This document shows, one piece after another, positions 25,205-34,243 of a stretch of DNA of 38,300 bases. The stretch is from the NCBI GenBank assembly GCA_903871555.1, contig CAIQHM010000081.1, forward strand, positions 1 through 38,300, written 5' to 3'. The first letter of the stretch is position 1. Each line of letters opens with the position of its first letter. Origin of the DNA: an uncultured Actinomycetes bacterium. GTDB taxonomy: Bacteria; Actinomycetota; Actinomycetes; Nanopelagicales; Nanopelagicaceae. Below the pieces are notes generated by a model that was not told the origin of the DNA, did no database searches, and was given only the letters and a program-made list of their open reading frames with translations. The position numbers were made by a program, and so were the translations under genes.

Positions 25205-26574
25205 TTGCCAACCAACCTTGAAACTGAATTGGCAAAGAAGTTTCCGCGTTCGGCATAAGATGAAAATTGATCCATCGAGGCACAAGCTGGGGCGAGCAAT
25301 ACGGTATCTCCCGCTGTCGCCAACTTGGTTGCACATGCAACAACTTGATCCATTAAATCTTGAGCGCCTGTAGTGCTTGAAATCTTATGAATTGGAACGT
25401 CAGGTGCATGCTTACTTAATGCTTTAGCGATTACTTCACCATCTTTGCCGATTATTATCGCTGCTTTGATCCTGGAACTTGTTCGTAGAATTAAGTCATC
25501 CATCTTTGCGCCTTTTGCCAGACCACCAGCGATCCAGATATTTGATAGATGTGAAAGTAGCGCGGCACTTGCTGCGTGTGGATTGGTAGCTTTGGAATCA
25601 TTAACCCAAGCGATTCCATCTTTAATTAATATTGATTGCAGACGATGGTTGTCGATTTTGAAATTTGCTATACCGGATTTAATTAGTGGATGTGCAATAC
25701 CGATAGCTAAAGCTAATCCCGCAGCTGCCATAGCATTTGAAACATTGTGTGGGACGGCAGGATTAATATCCGACAGTTCTGCGATCACTTCGGCCGCATC
25801 TGCTGTATTCACGAAAGCACGATCAATTATTAACTCTTCAACCAAACCGATCTCACCAGACTGTGGCGTATCTAAGCCAAAGAATATTTTTCGCCCATTC
25901 CAGCCAGCACTTCTTAAGATAACTTCCGGGTCATTTAGATTTAATACTGCAATTTTACTCTGGGAGAGCAATTTGAATTTGGCATCTGCATATTCGCCAA
26001 AGCTTCCATGCCAGTCGATGTGATCCTCTGCAATATTTAGAATAGAGACAGCTTCATATTCTGGCAACGTGCTCCAGGCTATTTGAAATGAGGAGAGCTC
26101 CAGGGCCAATATTTCAAATTTATTATCGCCGGTAACCGCTTCAATCACCGTTGTTCCCACATTTCCGCAGGCAATACCCGATAACCCAGCGGCAATTAAA
26201 ATTGACTCAAGCATCTGTATTGATGTCGTTTTACCATTTGTGCCAGTTAAAGCTAGCCATTTTTGATCTGGACTTAGCTCTGTCTTCAACATCCAAGCAA
26301 AATCTAATTCACTTATTACTTCTACACCTTTTGCGTAAAGGCTTTCAATAATTGCATGGTCTTTACGCCAACCCGGCGAGACAATTGCAAGTTGAAAAGT
26401 TTCGTCATCAGGTAATTCATTGATAACTTCAATCCCGGCTAAATTTGCGCTCTTCTCATCAATAACAGCGAAGTTCGCACCGATACTCTCCAGGTATCTG
26501 GCTAGAGACTTTCCGGTAGTGCCGGCGCCAACAATTAAAATATTCTTTAATTTGAGATCCGATATGTAGGACAT
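25201..26574 (-). CDS. murD: UDP-MurNAc-L-alanine--D-glutamate ligase MurD
   Basis: MurD adds D-glutamate to UDP-MurNAc-L-Ala. The sequence has the N-terminal nucleotide-sugar fold (ILIVGAGTTGKSLARYL), the P-loop LTGTNGKTTSIQML, ELSSFQ, NIAEDHIDWHGSF, NDSKATNPHAA and LLAPACASMDQF. The start at ATG 26574 makes a TAATG junction with mraY and gives 457 residues. An in-frame ATG at 26592 would add six residues and cannot be excluded. Confidence 0.95.
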   Translation of the reverse strand: MSYISDLKLKNILIVGAGTTGKSLARYLESIGANFAVIDEKSANLAGIEVINELPDDETFQLAIVSPGWRKDHAIIESLYAKGVEVISELDFAWMLKTELSPDQKWLALTGTNGKTTSIQMLESILIAAGLSGIACGNVGTTVIEAVTGDNKFEILALELSSFQIAWSTLPEYEAVSILNIAEDHIDWHGSFGEYADAKFKLLSQSKIAVLNLNDPEVILRSAGWNGRKIFFGLDTPQSGEIGLVEELIIDRAFVNTADAAEVIAELSDINPAVPHNVSNAMAAAGLALAIGIAHPLIKSGIANFKIDNHRLQSILIKDGIAWVNDSKATNPHAASAALLSHLSNIWIAGGLAKGAKMDDLILRTSSRIKAAIIIGKDGEVIAKALSKHAPDVPIHKISSTTGAQDLMDQVVACATKLATAGDTVLLAPACASMDQFSSYAERGNFFANSVSRLVGK

Positions 26575-27635
26575 TATTGCGAGACAACCCATTGGCCGTA
26601 AAAGAGACCGAGACCAGCCGCAACGCTCATCCCAGCCAAAATCCAGAACCTAATAACAATCGTTACTTCGCCCCAACCAAGTAATTCAAAGTGATGTTGA
26701 AGTGGGGCCATTTTGAATACTCGCTTACCACCTGAAAGTTTAAAATATCCAGTTTGAATTATTACCGACAGAGTGATTAAGACAAAGAGTCCGCCAAGTG
26801 CTGCTAGAAGTGCTTCAACACGTAAGACGATTGCGATTCCAGATATAGCGCCACCGAGTGCCAGTGATCCAACATCTCCCATAAATATCTTTGCGGGTGA
26901 AGCATTCCACCAAAGAAATCCAGCACAAGCGCCAGCAAGGGCTGCAGATAGAACTGCCATATCTAATGGATCTCGTACGTTGTAACACTGAGCAACGTCA
27001 GCAATTGCACAACTCTGACCAAATTCCCAAACTCCGATTACAACAAATGCAAGAAATGTCATTATTGCTGCGCCTGAAGCAAGTCCATCTAAGCCATCAG
27101 TTAAATTAACTCCGTTAGAACTTCCAAGCACTAAGAAGATAATCCAAATGATCAAAACCGCCATACCAAGTTTTATGGATGTATCTCGAACCCCAGAGAA
27201 ATAATTTGAAATTGGGGCTAGACCAGATTCATCTTTGAAGTGCAGACCGGCAAATGCGAAACCTGCGGCAAAGAGCGCTTGGGTAGCTAATTTCTGTTTT
27301 GCAGTTAGACCAAGAGATTGCTTCCTAGAAATCTTAAGCCAATCATCCAAGAAACCAATTAATCCGAGACCAAAAATAAGAGCCATAACAAGAATTGCTG
27401 ATGCTGTTATTCCAACACCCGTAATTAGGTGGCTTACAAAATATGAAATAACGCTTGAAAGAATTAAAACGATACCGCCCATAGTAGGTGTGCCACGTTT
27501 AACATGATGCGATTTTGGACCGTCATCTCTAATCATCTGCCCAACACCACGGCGAGAAAGAATGCGAATTAGCGCAGGTGTAAATATAAAACTTAAGAGA
27601 ATTGAAAGTGCGCCAGAAAAGACGATGCCCTTCAT
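26574..27635 (-). CDS. mraY: Phospho-N-acetylmuramoyl-pentapeptide transferase MraY
   Basis: MraY joins phospho-MurNAc-pentapeptide to undecaprenyl phosphate to make lipid I. The 353-residue protein has about ten membrane helices. Catalytic and signature regions are DDGPKSHHVKRGTPTMGG, FLDDWLKISRKQSLGL, NGVNLTDGLDGLA and MGDVGSLALGG. Its MAPLQHHFELLGW has Gln-His-His instead of His-His-His, which I believe is the normal actinobacterial form. The ATG overlaps the murF stop as ATGA. Confidence 0.97.
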   Translation of the reverse strand: MKGIVFSGALSILLSFIFTPALIRILSRRGVGQMIRDDGPKSHHVKRGTPTMGGIVLILSSVISYFVSHLITGVGITASAILVMALIFGLGLIGFLDDWLKISRKQSLGLTAKQKLATQALFAAGFAFAGLHFKDESGLAPISNYFSGVRDTSIKLGMAVLIIWIIFLVLGSSNGVNLTDGLDGLASGAAIMTFLAFVVIGVWEFGQSCAIADVAQCYNVRDPLDMAVLSAALAGACAGFLWWNASPAKIFMGDVGSLALGGAISGIAIVLRVEALLAALGGLFVLITLSVIIQTGYFKLSGGKRVFKMAPLQHHFELLGWGEVTIVIRFWILAGMSVAAGLGLFYGQWVVSQ

Positions 27636-29020
27636 TGATTTGCCTCCGTCAACTTCTCTCTAATCAAATCTGCAAGTAAGTTAAATTCTTCAGAGCGTGA
27701 CGCCTTTACTAAGACGACATCTCCTGGCGCAAAATGTTCAACCATCGAAATCGCTTCCTCTTTGCGATCGAAGTAATGCACTGCGCTCTCGCCCCCAATA
27801 TTCGCTAAATCTAAATCGGCCAGATAATCCTTCGTACCCACGGCAACTAAGTGATCGATACCAATTTCACTGGCGAGTCTGCCAATTCCTGCATGTTCCA
27901 AGGTGGATGACTCGCCGAGTTCATGCATCTTGCCTAAAAATGCCCAACTTACTCCCCCAGATTCTTGCGAGATCAAGGCCAGAGTTCTAAGTGCAGCAGA
28001 AACGCTCTCTGGATTCGCGTTATATGAATCATTAATCAGAATGATCTCGCCGATTTCGGAGATCTCCATTCGCCATTTACTAGAAACTTCTGCGGTGGAA
28101 AGGGCCGCACAAATAGTTTCAATTGGAATCGCTAGTGCGGTTGCAACTGCGGCAGCTGCAAGTGCATTAGAAATTTGGTGAAGCCCAAGTAATTGCAGGC
28201 TCACTGCTGCGCGACCGTCAGGAGAAACTAAATCAAAGTGTGCTCGACCTTCTCGAACTTCAATATCAGCTGCTCGTACTTCACTCTGTTGGTTCTCGCC
28301 AAAGAGAATTGTTCGAACCCCATCTGGAATCTTCATCTTTGGCGTGAATTCATCATATGTTCCAAGAATTGCAGTACCGCCTGCGCTGAGCGATGTAATC
28401 AATTCCGATTTAGCTTTCGCAATAGTTTCGCGGCTACCAAATTCACCAACATGGGCTTTGCCAATTCCTAATACAACGCCAATTTGTGGTCTTGCAATCT
28501 CTGCTAAATGTGCGATATCCCCGATATGGCGCGCGCCCATTTCAACAATGCAGTATCTCGTAGTTTCGGTACAGCGCAGGATTAAGAGCGGTACACCTAA
28601 CTCATTATTCATTGATTCTTCAGGTGCAATAGTTTCACCTGAAACGCTCAAGATATGGCGCAGTAGATCTTTAGTTGTCGTCTTTCCTTGAGATCCAGTA
28701 ATGCCAATTACAGTCATCTTTGATAGCTCGCCCCGTACGTATATTGCAAGATCGTGAAGAGCCGCCTGAACATCTGCAACTTTAATTGCCGGCGCTGTGC
28801 AATCTTTACTCACTAAAACAAATTGTGCGCCATTAGCCATAGCGGCATCTATAAAATCATGACCATCAACCTTTTCGCCAACGAAAGCCGCAAAAAAAGT
28901 ACCTTTGTTCGCCGCTGCTGAATTTATTACAGGATATGCATTGGTAGATATTGAGCCTTCAATATTTATAACTTCGCCACTTACTATTCTTGCTATTTCA
29001 TTCAAGGTTAAATTAATCAT
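27632..29020 (-). CDS. murF: UDP-MurNAc-tripeptide--D-Ala-D-Ala ligase MurF
   Basis: MurF adds D-Ala-D-Ala to complete the cytoplasmic pentapeptide. The 462 residues contain the P-loop VIGITGSQGKTTTKDLL near 107, MNNELGVPL, VEMGARHIGDIAHL, INDSYNANPESVSAAL and LGKMHELGESS. The ATG overlaps the murE stop as ATGA. Confidence 0.96.
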   Translation of the reverse strand: MINLTLNEIARIVSGEVINIEGSISTNAYPVINSAAANKGTFFAAFVGEKVDGHDFIDAAMANGAQFVLVSKDCTAPAIKVADVQAALHDLAIYVRGELSKMTVIGITGSQGKTTTKDLLRHILSVSGETIAPEESMNNELGVPLLILRCTETTRYCIVEMGARHIGDIAHLAEIARPQIGVVLGIGKAHVGEFGSRETIAKAKSELITSLSAGGTAILGTYDEFTPKMKIPDGVRTILFGENQQSEVRAADIEVREGRAHFDLVSPDGRAAVSLQLLGLHQISNALAAAAVATALAIPIETICAALSTAEVSSKWRMEISEIGEIILINDSYNANPESVSAALRTLALISQESGGVSWAFLGKMHELGESSTLEHAGIGRLASEIGIDHLVAVGTKDYLADLDLANIGGESAVHYFDRKEEAISMVEHFAPGDVVLVKASRSEEFNLLADLIREKLTEANQ

Positions 29021-30498
29021 GCGAGTTCCTCGATTGCACGTGCCAACTCGATTCGATCATCAAATGCAAGTTTCTTTCCGGCAATCTCTTGGCCAACCTC
29101 ATGTCCTTTACCTAGAACAACTACACAATCACCCGGAAGTGCATTTGCAACCGCAAGTGCGATCGCTTCTCGTCGATCTACAACAACTGCGCCATTTTCT
29201 CCAAGCGTTAAGCCACCAACCATTTCCTTTAAAATAATTTCTGGTTGCTCACTTCGGGGATTATCACTAGTAAAGATAGCTAAATCTGAACCTGCAAGAA
29301 GCTCGCGCCCCATAATTGGCCGCTTCGTTTTATCGCGATCACCACCACAACCTAAAACTCCAATTATCCGACCATCAACACTCTTACGAAGTGTCGCCAA
29401 AGTTCTAGTAACAGCATCGGGAGTATGGGCATAATCAACTAGGGCAAGGAATTTCTGCCCAATATCTATGCTCTCTAAGCGCCCTGCAGCGCCTAGTAAA
29501 TATTTCAGGCTATTACCTATAACAATTGGATCTACTTCAAATTCGCTCGCCATGGCAACTGCCATCAAAATATTATCTAGGTTGTGCTCACCAATTAAAT
29601 TAACTTCGCCTTCAATTAGAACTCCCCCGGTTCCGCGAATTGCAACTGAATATCCTCGGGGTTTTATCTCCGCACGCTCGAAGTGCCATTGTGCACTTCG
29701 GTTTTCGCGAGCCAATGAAATTACTGGAATTTGTGCCTTATTAAATAGCTCTTTTCCATATGCATCATCGATATTAACAAAACCTAGCTCGCTGAATTCG
29801 GAGGTAAATAACTTTGATTTAGCGGCGAAGTAAGAGTTCATATCGCCATGAAAATCCAAGTGATCTTGCGTTAGATTCGTAAATCCAACTAGCGTGAACT
29901 TAGTCCCTGCAACTCGTCTCGCTTCTAGCGCGTGGCTGCTTACCTCCATCGCTACATGTGAAACATGCCGCTCTTGCATAACTGCAAAAAGGCTCTGTAA
30001 CTCACTGGCTTCTGGTGTTGTAAAACTTGTTGAGATTTTTTCTGGTCCAATCTCAATGCCAATTGTTCCAATCAGGCCAGTTGATTTTCCGGCAAAGGTC
30101 AGAATTTGATTCAAAATTGTTGTTGTAGTCGTTTTACCATTAGTTCCAGTAACGCCAGCAATTTTAAGAGCGCTAGATGGTGAGTTATAAAACCAGGAGC
30201 AAATATCTCCCAGCACTCGCCTAGGATCTGCGAGCAGAATCACTGGCAACTTCGAGCCAACTAATTTTGCGCCTTGATCATCCGTTAGAACTGCAATTGC
30301 TCCGGCAGCTAAAACATCATCAATATAAGTTGCGCCATGCACCTTTGCGCCAGGAAGAGCTATAAATAGATCCCCCGGGATTACTGACTTTGAATCTGAA
30401 GTTACACCAGTAAATTGCAGATCAAATTTGGTCTCGACGCCAATAAATCGCGACAGTTCGCCAACTGATTTTGAGAAATCAGATACTGGCCGAATCAT
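29017..30498 (-). CDS. murE: UDP-MurNAc-L-Ala-D-Glu--meso-diaminopimelate ligase MurE
   Basis: MurE adds the third peptide residue. The P-loop is VTGTNGKTTTTTIL, followed by TTPEASELQ, MEVSSHAL, FTNLTQDHLDFHGDM and DYAHTPDAV. Near residue 410 the acceptor-binding motif is DNPRSEQPE. The DNPR form selects meso-diaminopimelate over lysine, so the wall is predicted to be mDAP type. I start it at ATG 30498, which overlaps the ftsI stop as ATGA and gives 493 residues, normal for the family. The longest frame adds 82 residues rich in Trp, Cys and Arg that lie over ftsI. Confidence 0.96.
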   Translation of the reverse strand: MIRPVSDFSKSVGELSRFIGVETKFDLQFTGVTSDSKSVIPGDLFIALPGAKVHGATYIDDVLAAGAIAVLTDDQGAKLVGSKLPVILLADPRRVLGDICSWFYNSPSSALKIAGVTGTNGKTTTTTILNQILTFAGKSTGLIGTIGIEIGPEKISTSFTTPEASELQSLFAVMQERHVSHVAMEVSSHALEARRVAGTKFTLVGFTNLTQDHLDFHGDMNSYFAAKSKLFTSEFSELGFVNIDDAYGKELFNKAQIPVISLARENRSAQWHFERAEIKPRGYSVAIRGTGGVLIEGEVNLIGEHNLDNILMAVAMASEFEVDPIVIGNSLKYLLGAAGRLESIDIGQKFLALVDYAHTPDAVTRTLATLRKSVDGRIIGVLGCGGDRDKTKRPIMGRELLAGSDLAIFTSDNPRSEQPEIILKEMVGGLTLGENGAVVVDRREAIALAVANALPGDCVVVLGKGHEVGQEIAGKKLAFDDRIELARAIEELA

Positions 30499-32288
30499 TT
30501 CGCACTTGCGCTTTTCTTGAGTTCGGCTTCGGTAAGTGGGTAGGCCTTTAACTTTGTTTTCGTTGGCGCAATATTCTTTGATTGCAGAACAAACTTCATG
30601 ACCTTTGCAAATACTGGACCACCAAGTGCCCCGCCCCAGTGCATACCTTTTGGCTCTTGAATCGTAACGCTGACAACATAAGCCGGGGCATCCGCAGGTG
30701 CGAAGCCAATAAACGATGCGGTGTAGCCACTGTAACAAGAGCAACTTGAATTGAAACGCATCGCTGTTCCGGTTTTTCCTGCTACTCGGTAACCTGGAAT
30801 TGCAGCTGTAGGGGCTGTTCCATTAGCAGAAACCACACTCTCCAGCATCTTGCGAATCTCTTTTGCGGTTTCTGTACTAACAACTCGTTTAGTTTTCTGA
30901 TCTTTAGCTGGAATATAATTTCCGCTTGCATCTGTTGTACCGGCAACGACTGTTGGAGTTACGCGAACTCCATCATTTGCAATAGTTGCAAAAACGCTTG
31001 TCGCCTGCAGCGCCGTTACAGAATAACCCTGACCAAAAGAGAATGTCGGAAGTGAAGTTCCAGACCAATCGCTAATTGGGCGTAATAAGCCAGCTGATTC
31101 ACCTGGTAAATGCGAACCCGTGCTCTGCCCGAATCCGAAGTCAGTTAAATACTTATATAAAACCTTGCTTCCAAGTTGTTGGCCAATTTGAATCGCACCA
31201 GTATTGCTTGATACCGCAAGAGCGCCGGTTGCTGTAAGTCTTTGTGTTGCATGGCTTTCATGGTCTTTGAAAGATGAGCCAGCAACTCGCATTGCGTAAG
31301 GAATCGTATAAACCGAATTAGGGGTTAATTTCTTCTCTTCAAGCGCCGCCGCATACGTTATTACTTTTCCGGTTGAGCCAGGTTCATAAACATCTTGTAC
31401 CGCTGGATTTCTAATGATGTCTAGGTTTCCAACAATTGGTTTCGCTGGATTATAGGTTGGTGCACTTGCCTGCGCGATAATTGCACCAGTCTTTGGATCC
31501 ATAACAATTACCGTTCCAGATTTAGCACTCGAACTTGCAACTGCTTTACTAATTGCATCCTGTGCAACCCATTGAATATCCCGATCAACGGTTAAGCGAA
31601 TTGAAGTACCAGCTTTAGCCTCAGTTCTAATTTTTGCTGAACCCGGAATAATTGTTCCAGCGCCATTTTCATAAATATATTGTCCGTTAATTCCCGATAG
31701 CTCACTATTTAAACTGCTCTCGATCCCGGCAGCTCCGACACCTTCATGATTTATAAAACCAATCAGCGAGGATGCAAGCACACCTGTCGGATATTCGCGG
31801 ATGTATGCGCGTTCGGAGAAGAATCCAACAATCCGCTTAGTCATACCGCCTTTGGTTTTCAATACCTCTCGGTTGTAACTTGCGATTGTGTTCTGCAATT
31901 TAGACCAAATTGCTGGCTTAGCGTTCTTCAAAATAATTTTGTACTTTAATTTTCCGCTGTATAAAGCAATTAATTCGCTCTCAGGAATCTGCAGAACTGG
32001 ACTTGTAATCTTTGCGGTTAATTTTGGATCATTTATTTGTGTCTGATCGACAATGATTGTCATAGCCGCAATGCTTCTAGCTAACTCAACGCCATTTACA
32101 TCGCTAATAACTCCCCTGGGCGCAATTAATGTAGAGGTGCTAAGCAATTCATTAGCCGCACGTTCGCTAATAGTCCCAGCCCGAACTACTTGTACCGAGA
32201 AAAGTTGGGCGATTATTACGCCGAATAATGCAAAGGTGGCAAACAGCAGGGTACGAATTCGCTTGTGTACTAAAGAATTGTGGCTCAT
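30495..32288 (-). CDS. ftsI: Septal transpeptidase FtsI (class B penicillin-binding protein)
   Basis: FtsI cross-links septal peptidoglycan with FtsW. The 597-residue protein has a short basic cytoplasmic start, one membrane anchor (LLFATFALFGVIIAQLF, ~14-30), a dimerisation/pedestal domain and a transpeptidase domain. The active-site motifs are EPGSTGK (Ser near 304), SSNTG near 360 and KTGTA near 505. The Lys-rich C-terminus has no PASTA domain. Two cysteines in FNSSCSCYSG lie just after KTG and may form a disulfide. The start overlaps the ftsL stop as ATGA. Confidence 0.96.
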   Translation of the reverse strand: MSHNSLVHKRIRTLLFATFALFGVIIAQLFSVQVVRAGTISERAANELLSTSTLIAPRGVISDVNGVELARSIAAMTIIVDQTQINDPKLTAKITSPVLQIPESELIALYSGKLKYKIILKNAKPAIWSKLQNTIASYNREVLKTKGGMTKRIVGFFSERAYIREYPTGVLASSLIGFINHEGVGAAGIESSLNSELSGINGQYIYENGAGTIIPGSAKIRTEAKAGTSIRLTVDRDIQWVAQDAISKAVASSSAKSGTVIVMDPKTGAIIAQASAPTYNPAKPIVGNLDIIRNPAVQDVYEPGSTGKVITYAAALEEKKLTPNSVYTIPYAMRVAGSSFKDHESHATQRLTATGALAVSSNTGAIQIGQQLGSKVLYKYLTDFGFGQSTGSHLPGESAGLLRPISDWSGTSLPTFSFGQGYSVTALQATSVFATIANDGVRVTPTVVAGTTDASGNYIPAKDQKTKRVVSTETAKEIRKMLESVVSANGTAPTAAIPGYRVAGKTGTAMRFNSSCSCYSGYTASFIGFAPADAPAYVVSVTIQEPKGMHWGGALGGPVFAKVMKFVLQSKNIAPTKTKLKAYPLTEAELKKSASAK

Positions 32289-32671
32289 GGAACTGCCACT
32301 TCAGATAATTGACTGTAATTAAGATAGCCGATCTTGGTTGCTGAAACCATGCCCATGTTATGTGCAACCCGTGCCAAATTCGAAGGCGAATTTAATTGGT
32401 TAACCGTATTTAGAATTGCATCCTTCTCGTCAAGTGCAATATTTCTATCGGATTTCAATTTCTGCAATGTGAAAGCATCTTGAGTCATCAAAATATTGAT
32501 TCCAGCTATTACCAGAAGATTTAGCGTCACAATGCTAGCCATCACAAACATAAATTTTCTAGTGTCCAATTTCTTAGTAGCAATTGTTGATTGAACTTCA
32601 GTTACATTTTCTATTACCTGCTTAAGTGCAAGCCTTGGTCGAATTAATGGAGGTAACGTAAGAATCGCCAT
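32285..32671 (-). CDS. ftsL: FtsL-like septum protein
   Basis: The 128-residue bitopic protein has a cytoplasmic lead of about 50 residues, one membrane helix (FMVMASIVTLNLLVIAGINIL, split over ~41-61) and a short helical extracytoplasmic part with DRNIALDEKDAILNTVNQL, which suits a coiled coil with a FtsB-like partner. Sequence conservation in FtsL is low, so the call depends on topology and on the invariant place between rsmH and ftsI. It joins rsmH by a one-base TAATG overlap and ftsI by ATGA. Confidence 0.85.
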   Translation of the reverse strand: MAILTLPPLIRPRLALKQVIENVTEVQSTIATKKLDTRKFMFVMASIVTLNLLVIAGINILMTQDAFTLQKLKSDRNIALDEKDAILNTVNQLNSPSNLARVAHNMGMVSATKIGYLNYSQLSEVAVP

Positions 32672-33621
32672 TATGCAGCCACCCTCTCCAGCGCCCGAAG
32701 CCGCATAGATTGAGCACGTGCATTAATTTCAATCTCAGCATCTGTCGCACTTTCGCTGCCATTAATTACCAATTTATAACTTGCCGCAGAATTAGGTAGG
32801 TCAAAGGGCAAACCCAGCGGTGAGTGCGAAGCGATAACTTCAGTAAAAGCCTTCTTTACAATCTTGTCTTCCAAAGATTGGTACGACATAACAACAAGGC
32901 GGCCACCAATTCGGATTGCACTTATCGCTTGCGGAATTGCGCGCTCGAGAACTGCTAATTCTTGATTAACTTCTATTCGTAACGCTTGGAATGTGCGTTT
33001 TGCAGGATTGCCGCCGGTGCGCCGCGCAGGTGCAGGAATACTGCTCTTCACAATTTCTGCTAAATCTTTTGTGGTCTTCAAGGTTCCAGCTTCACGCGCT
33101 TTAATTACATTGTCGGCGATTTTTGTAGCGAACTTCTCTTCGCCATAATTGCGAATTACCCGAACTAATTCACCGTATGAATAAGTATTTAAAATATCGA
33201 GAGCGCTTGGACCAGAGCTCTGATCCATTCGCATATCTAGTGGTGCCTCTTGCGAATATGCAAAGCCACGATCTGCTTGGTCTAGCTGCATTGAGGAGAC
33301 ACCTAAATCAAAGAGGATTCCATCAACTTCTTTTATACCAAGATTCGAAAGAACAGTTGATAATTCATCATAAACTGCGTGCACAATTACAACGCGATCA
33401 CTTACATCGCTCAAATTTGAAGTTGCTACCTCAATCGCACTTAAATCGCGATCCAATCCAATTACTTTCAAATTTGGATATTTAAGCAATAGCGCTTTTG
33501 TATGTCCGCCCATACCGAGTGTTGCATCTACTATTACAGGATTTGTGCAAGGTTCAATTGCAGGAGAAAGCAGCGCAATACAACGATCAAGTGCTACTGG
33601 AATATGTAACGCGTCTTGCAT
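32671..33621 (-). CDS. rsmH: 16S rRNA C1402 N4-methyltransferase RsmH (MraW)
   Basis: RsmH methylates N4 of C1402 in 16S rRNA using S-adenosylmethionine. The 316-residue protein has HIPVALDRCIALL at the start, the cofactor motif VDATLGMGGHTKALL, GLDRDLSAIEVA, LFDLGVSSMQLDQADRGF, MRMDQSSGPSA, the insert with RTGGNPAKRTFQALRIEVN, and SYQSLEDKIVK. I start it at ATG 33621, preceded by GGGGGAG at 33631-33625. The longer frame starting at 33678 would run through the structured leader. Confidence 0.97.
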   Translation of the reverse strand: MQDALHIPVALDRCIALLSPAIEPCTNPVIVDATLGMGGHTKALLLKYPNLKVIGLDRDLSAIEVATSNLSDVSDRVVIVHAVYDELSTVLSNLGIKEVDGILFDLGVSSMQLDQADRGFAYSQEAPLDMRMDQSSGPSALDILNTYSYGELVRVIRNYGEEKFATKIADNVIKAREAGTLKTTKDLAEIVKSSIPAPARRTGGNPAKRTFQALRIEVNQELAVLERAIPQAISAIRIGGRLVVMSYQSLEDKIVKKAFTEVIASHSPLGLPFDLPNSAASYKLVINGSESATDAEIEINARAQSMRLRALERVAA

Positions 33622-33624
33622 CTT

Positions 33625-33631
33625 CTCCCCC
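33625..33631 (-). promoter_or_regulatory. rsmH ribosome-binding site GGGGGAG
   Basis: GGGGGAG lies three bases before the rsmH ATG and fixes the start. It is complementary, with one G-U pair, to CUUCCCC in the loop of the upstream leader hairpin. Confidence 0.75.
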
Positions 33632-33668
33632 TTTCGGTAATAACTTCTAGCCTCTGATTTAGAACTTG

Positions 33669-33770
33669 TATTTCTCAACTCTGGTCATCGCCGGCCGACG
33701 GATCTGGGGGTAACGGCGCCGGGGAAGGGGCGCCGTTTTAGAGGTCGACGATGGCCACAACTGAGAAATA
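33669..33770 (-). ncRNA. Structured leader RNA between mraZ and rsmH (candidate mraW motif)
   Basis: On the minus strand an outer stem pairs TATTTCTCA (33770-33762) with TGAGAAATA (33677-33669), nine perfect pairs. It continues as an imperfect helix over GTGGCCATCG and CGATGACC-type arms. An inner hairpin pairs AACGGCGCC (33737-33729) with GGCGCCGTT (33720-33712), nine perfect pairs with the eight-base loop CCTTCCCC. The GC-rich stem stands out in an AT-leaning genome. A conserved actinobacterial RNA called the mraW motif is described upstream of this gene; I place this here from position and structure, not from a covariance search. No U-run follows either hairpin in this sense, so it is not a simple terminator. 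Confidence 0.75.
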
Positions 33771-33784
33771 TTTATTGATTGGAC

Positions 33785-34216
33785 TTAAAAGAGTCCTGGC
33801 AACACCTCCGATGAAACATCAGAGAATGTTTTTTCACGATCAGCCAAATAACTTTCCCAAGCTGCGCTATCCCAAATTTCTAAACGAGTATTTGCGCCGA
33901 TAACGACACACTCTTTTTCTAAACCGGCATAAGTGCGAAGTCCTGCAGGAATTGTTACGCGACCTTGTTTATCTGGAACTTCATCGTGTGCGCCAGCAAA
34001 CATCACGCGCATGTAATCGCGTGCTGCCTTTTCGGTGACGGGAGCTAAACGCAGACGTTCAGTTATTGAAGAAAATTCACCACTTGGAAATACATATAAA
34101 CAACGCTCTTGGCCTTTTGTTATTACAAGTCCATTAGCTAACTCATCTCGGAATCTTGCGGGCAAAATGATCCGGCCCTTTTCATCGAGTTTTGGTTCGT
34201 GGGTACCGAGAAACAC
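33785..34216 (-). CDS. mraZ: Transcriptional regulator MraZ
   Basis: MraZ is an AbrB-like, ring-forming DNA-binding protein that controls its own dcw operon. The 143 residues contain two MraZ domains, the first [21 protein letters not shown], the second [19 protein letters not shown], each with the DxKGR/DxQGR signature. I start it at the GTG at 34216, giving (f)Met-Phe-Leu-Gly-Thr-His as in actinobacterial relatives. GGGGAGG at 34231-34225 stands eight bases upstream. A GTG at 34225 would overlap that site and is rejected. rsmH starts 163 nt after the mraZ stop, leaving room for a structured leader. Confidence 0.96.
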   Translation of the reverse strand: MFLGTHEPKLDEKGRIILPARFRDELANGLVITKGQERCLYVFPSGEFSSITERLRLAPVTEKAARDYMRVMFAGAHDEVPDKQGRVTIPAGLRTYAGLEKECVVIGANTRLEIWDSAAWESYLADREKTFSDVSSEVLPGLF

Positions 34217-34224
34217 TTGACCCA

Positions 34225-34231
34225 CCTCCCC
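34225..34231 (-). promoter_or_regulatory. mraZ ribosome-binding site GGGGAGG
   Basis: Strong site with eight-base spacing to the GTG at 34216. It overlaps the alternative GTG at 34225 and so decides the start. Confidence 0.8.
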
Positions 34232-34243
34232 AAATTTTTACGC

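Noticed and set aside
30499-30744. 82-residue N-terminal extension of MurE rich in Trp, Cys and Arg
   Set aside because: It lies entirely over ftsI in another frame. The ATG at 30498 makes an ATGA junction and gives the normal MurE length.
33712-33737. The GC-rich hairpin between mraZ and rsmH as a rho-independent terminator
   Set aside because: In the minus-strand sense the stem is followed by ACCCCC, not a U-run. The plus-strand sense has only four T and no gene to end. The nested outer stem points to a structured leader.
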